In this document: piece by piece, positions 4,769 to 5,081 of the stretch | Numbering within the stretch: position 1 is the first letter of the stretch | How the letters are laid out: the number at the start of each line of letters is the position of its first letter | NCBI GenBank assembly: GCA_018623785.1 | Contig: JAAZVD010000145.1 | Span: 1 to 5,081 of the forward strand | DNA: 5,081 nt | Origin: Bacteroidota bacterium | GTDB taxonomy: Bacteria > Bacteroidota > Rhodothermia > Rhodothermales > UBA10348 | Direction: 5' to 3' | The notes under the pieces: model-generated | Told to the model about the DNA's origin: nothing | The model's database searches: none | Seen by the model: only the letters and a program-made list of their open reading frames with translations | Program-made: the position numbers and the translations under genes

Positions 4769-5081
4769 ATGAAACTCGTACTCTTCGGTCCTCCAGGAGT
4801 GGGGAAAGGATCCCAAGCTCACTTCCTTTCAGAGCGGGAAGGAGCCGTTCATATATCCACCGGTGTCCTGTTGCGTCATGCTATTCGAAGTGAGACGGAG
4901 CTTGGACAGAAGGCACAGTCCTACGTGGAATCCGGAAAACTGGTGCCCGGGCCGTTGGTTCGCGCCTTGGCTGAGGACGCCATTCGAGCGGTGGCCTTCG
5001 ATGGTTTTGTGTTGGACGGATATCCGCGCACGATTGAGCAAGCAGAATGGCTTGATGCCTTTCTCAAGGCAGAAGGGGCAC
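4769..5081 (+). CDS. adk: Adenylate kinase family protein (5' part, runs off the window)
   Basis: Adenylate kinase interconverts ATP + AMP and 2 ADP in the cytosol. The first 104 residues are present and the frame is open to the window edge. Visible motifs are the P-loop GPPGVGKGSQA (7-17), HISTGVLLR (28-36) with Thr31 and Arg36 of the AMP site, the ESGKLVP segment (54-60), and FVLDGYPRTIEQAEWL (80-95) with Asp83, Arg87 and Gln91. The start at 4769 gives the canonical MKLVLFGPPG N terminus; there is no Shine-Dalgarno. Several normally strict positions differ. STGD is STGV (Val33), VPDELV is VPGPLV (Gly61, Pro62), and GFPR is GYPR (Tyr85). This could be a divergent main enzyme or a second paralog. 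The LID domain and C terminus lie outside the window, so the lid type cannot be assessed. The adk symbol is family-based. Confidence 0.88.
   Translation, partial: MKLVLFGPPGVGKGSQAHFLSEREGAVHISTGVLLRHAIRSETELGQKAQSYVESGKLVPGPLVRALAEDAIRAVAFDGFVLDGYPRTIEQAEWLDAFLKAEGA

Overview
The window suggests a free-living member of the Bacteroidota/Rhodothermota side of the tree (Rhodothermota or Balneolota-like). This is inferred from gene content, not from any marker gene. The acyl-CoA reductase has the GxGCRxV catalytic context and the FG/LGxAQxPxL C-terminal motif that I associate with Bacteroidota-type LuxC-like proteins. A BrxA/BrxB-type bacilliredoxin is present. Most start codons also lack a Shine-Dalgarno sequence, as is common in that phylum. 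Base composition is moderately GC-rich and looks even across the window; I see no sign of a recent insertion, IS element, CRISPR array, tRNA or rRNA.

Layout, all genes on the + strand. Positions 1-212 are non-coding, with short dyads and a degenerate 7/14-bp-phased repeat. Then come a bacilliredoxin with a repeat-encoded Ser/Gly/Asp tail (213-734), a second 14-bp-phased repeat (732-773), an acetyl-CoA acetyltransferase-type thiolase (819-2009), and a FluC/CrcB fluoride channel starting 2 bp after the thiolase stop (2012-2401). A good sigma70-like promoter (2385-2413) lies over the end of crcB, followed by a 16-bp dyad at the expected transcription start. This leads into a LuxC-like acyl-CoA reductase (2447-3544). 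Next is a two-gene membrane-protein pair: a Holin-X/DUF1469-type two-helix protein (3646-4173) and a single-helix protein (4181-4675). The window ends inside an adenylate kinase gene (4769 to the edge) that differs from the family at several normally conserved positions.

How they work together: the thiolase and fluoride channel are probably co-transcribed because of their spacing, but no functional link is obvious. The acyl-CoA reductase appears to have its own promoter. The two membrane genes form a likely operon, probably acting on the envelope. The adenylate kinase belongs to nucleotide homeostasis and has a possible promoter of its own. The content is mostly ordinary core/housekeeping. 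I did not find a convincing undescribed multi-gene system. The items most worth a second look are the adenylate kinase substitutions, the promoter-dyad before the acyl-CoA reductase, the phased repeats on both sides of the bacilliredoxin, and the membrane-protein pair.
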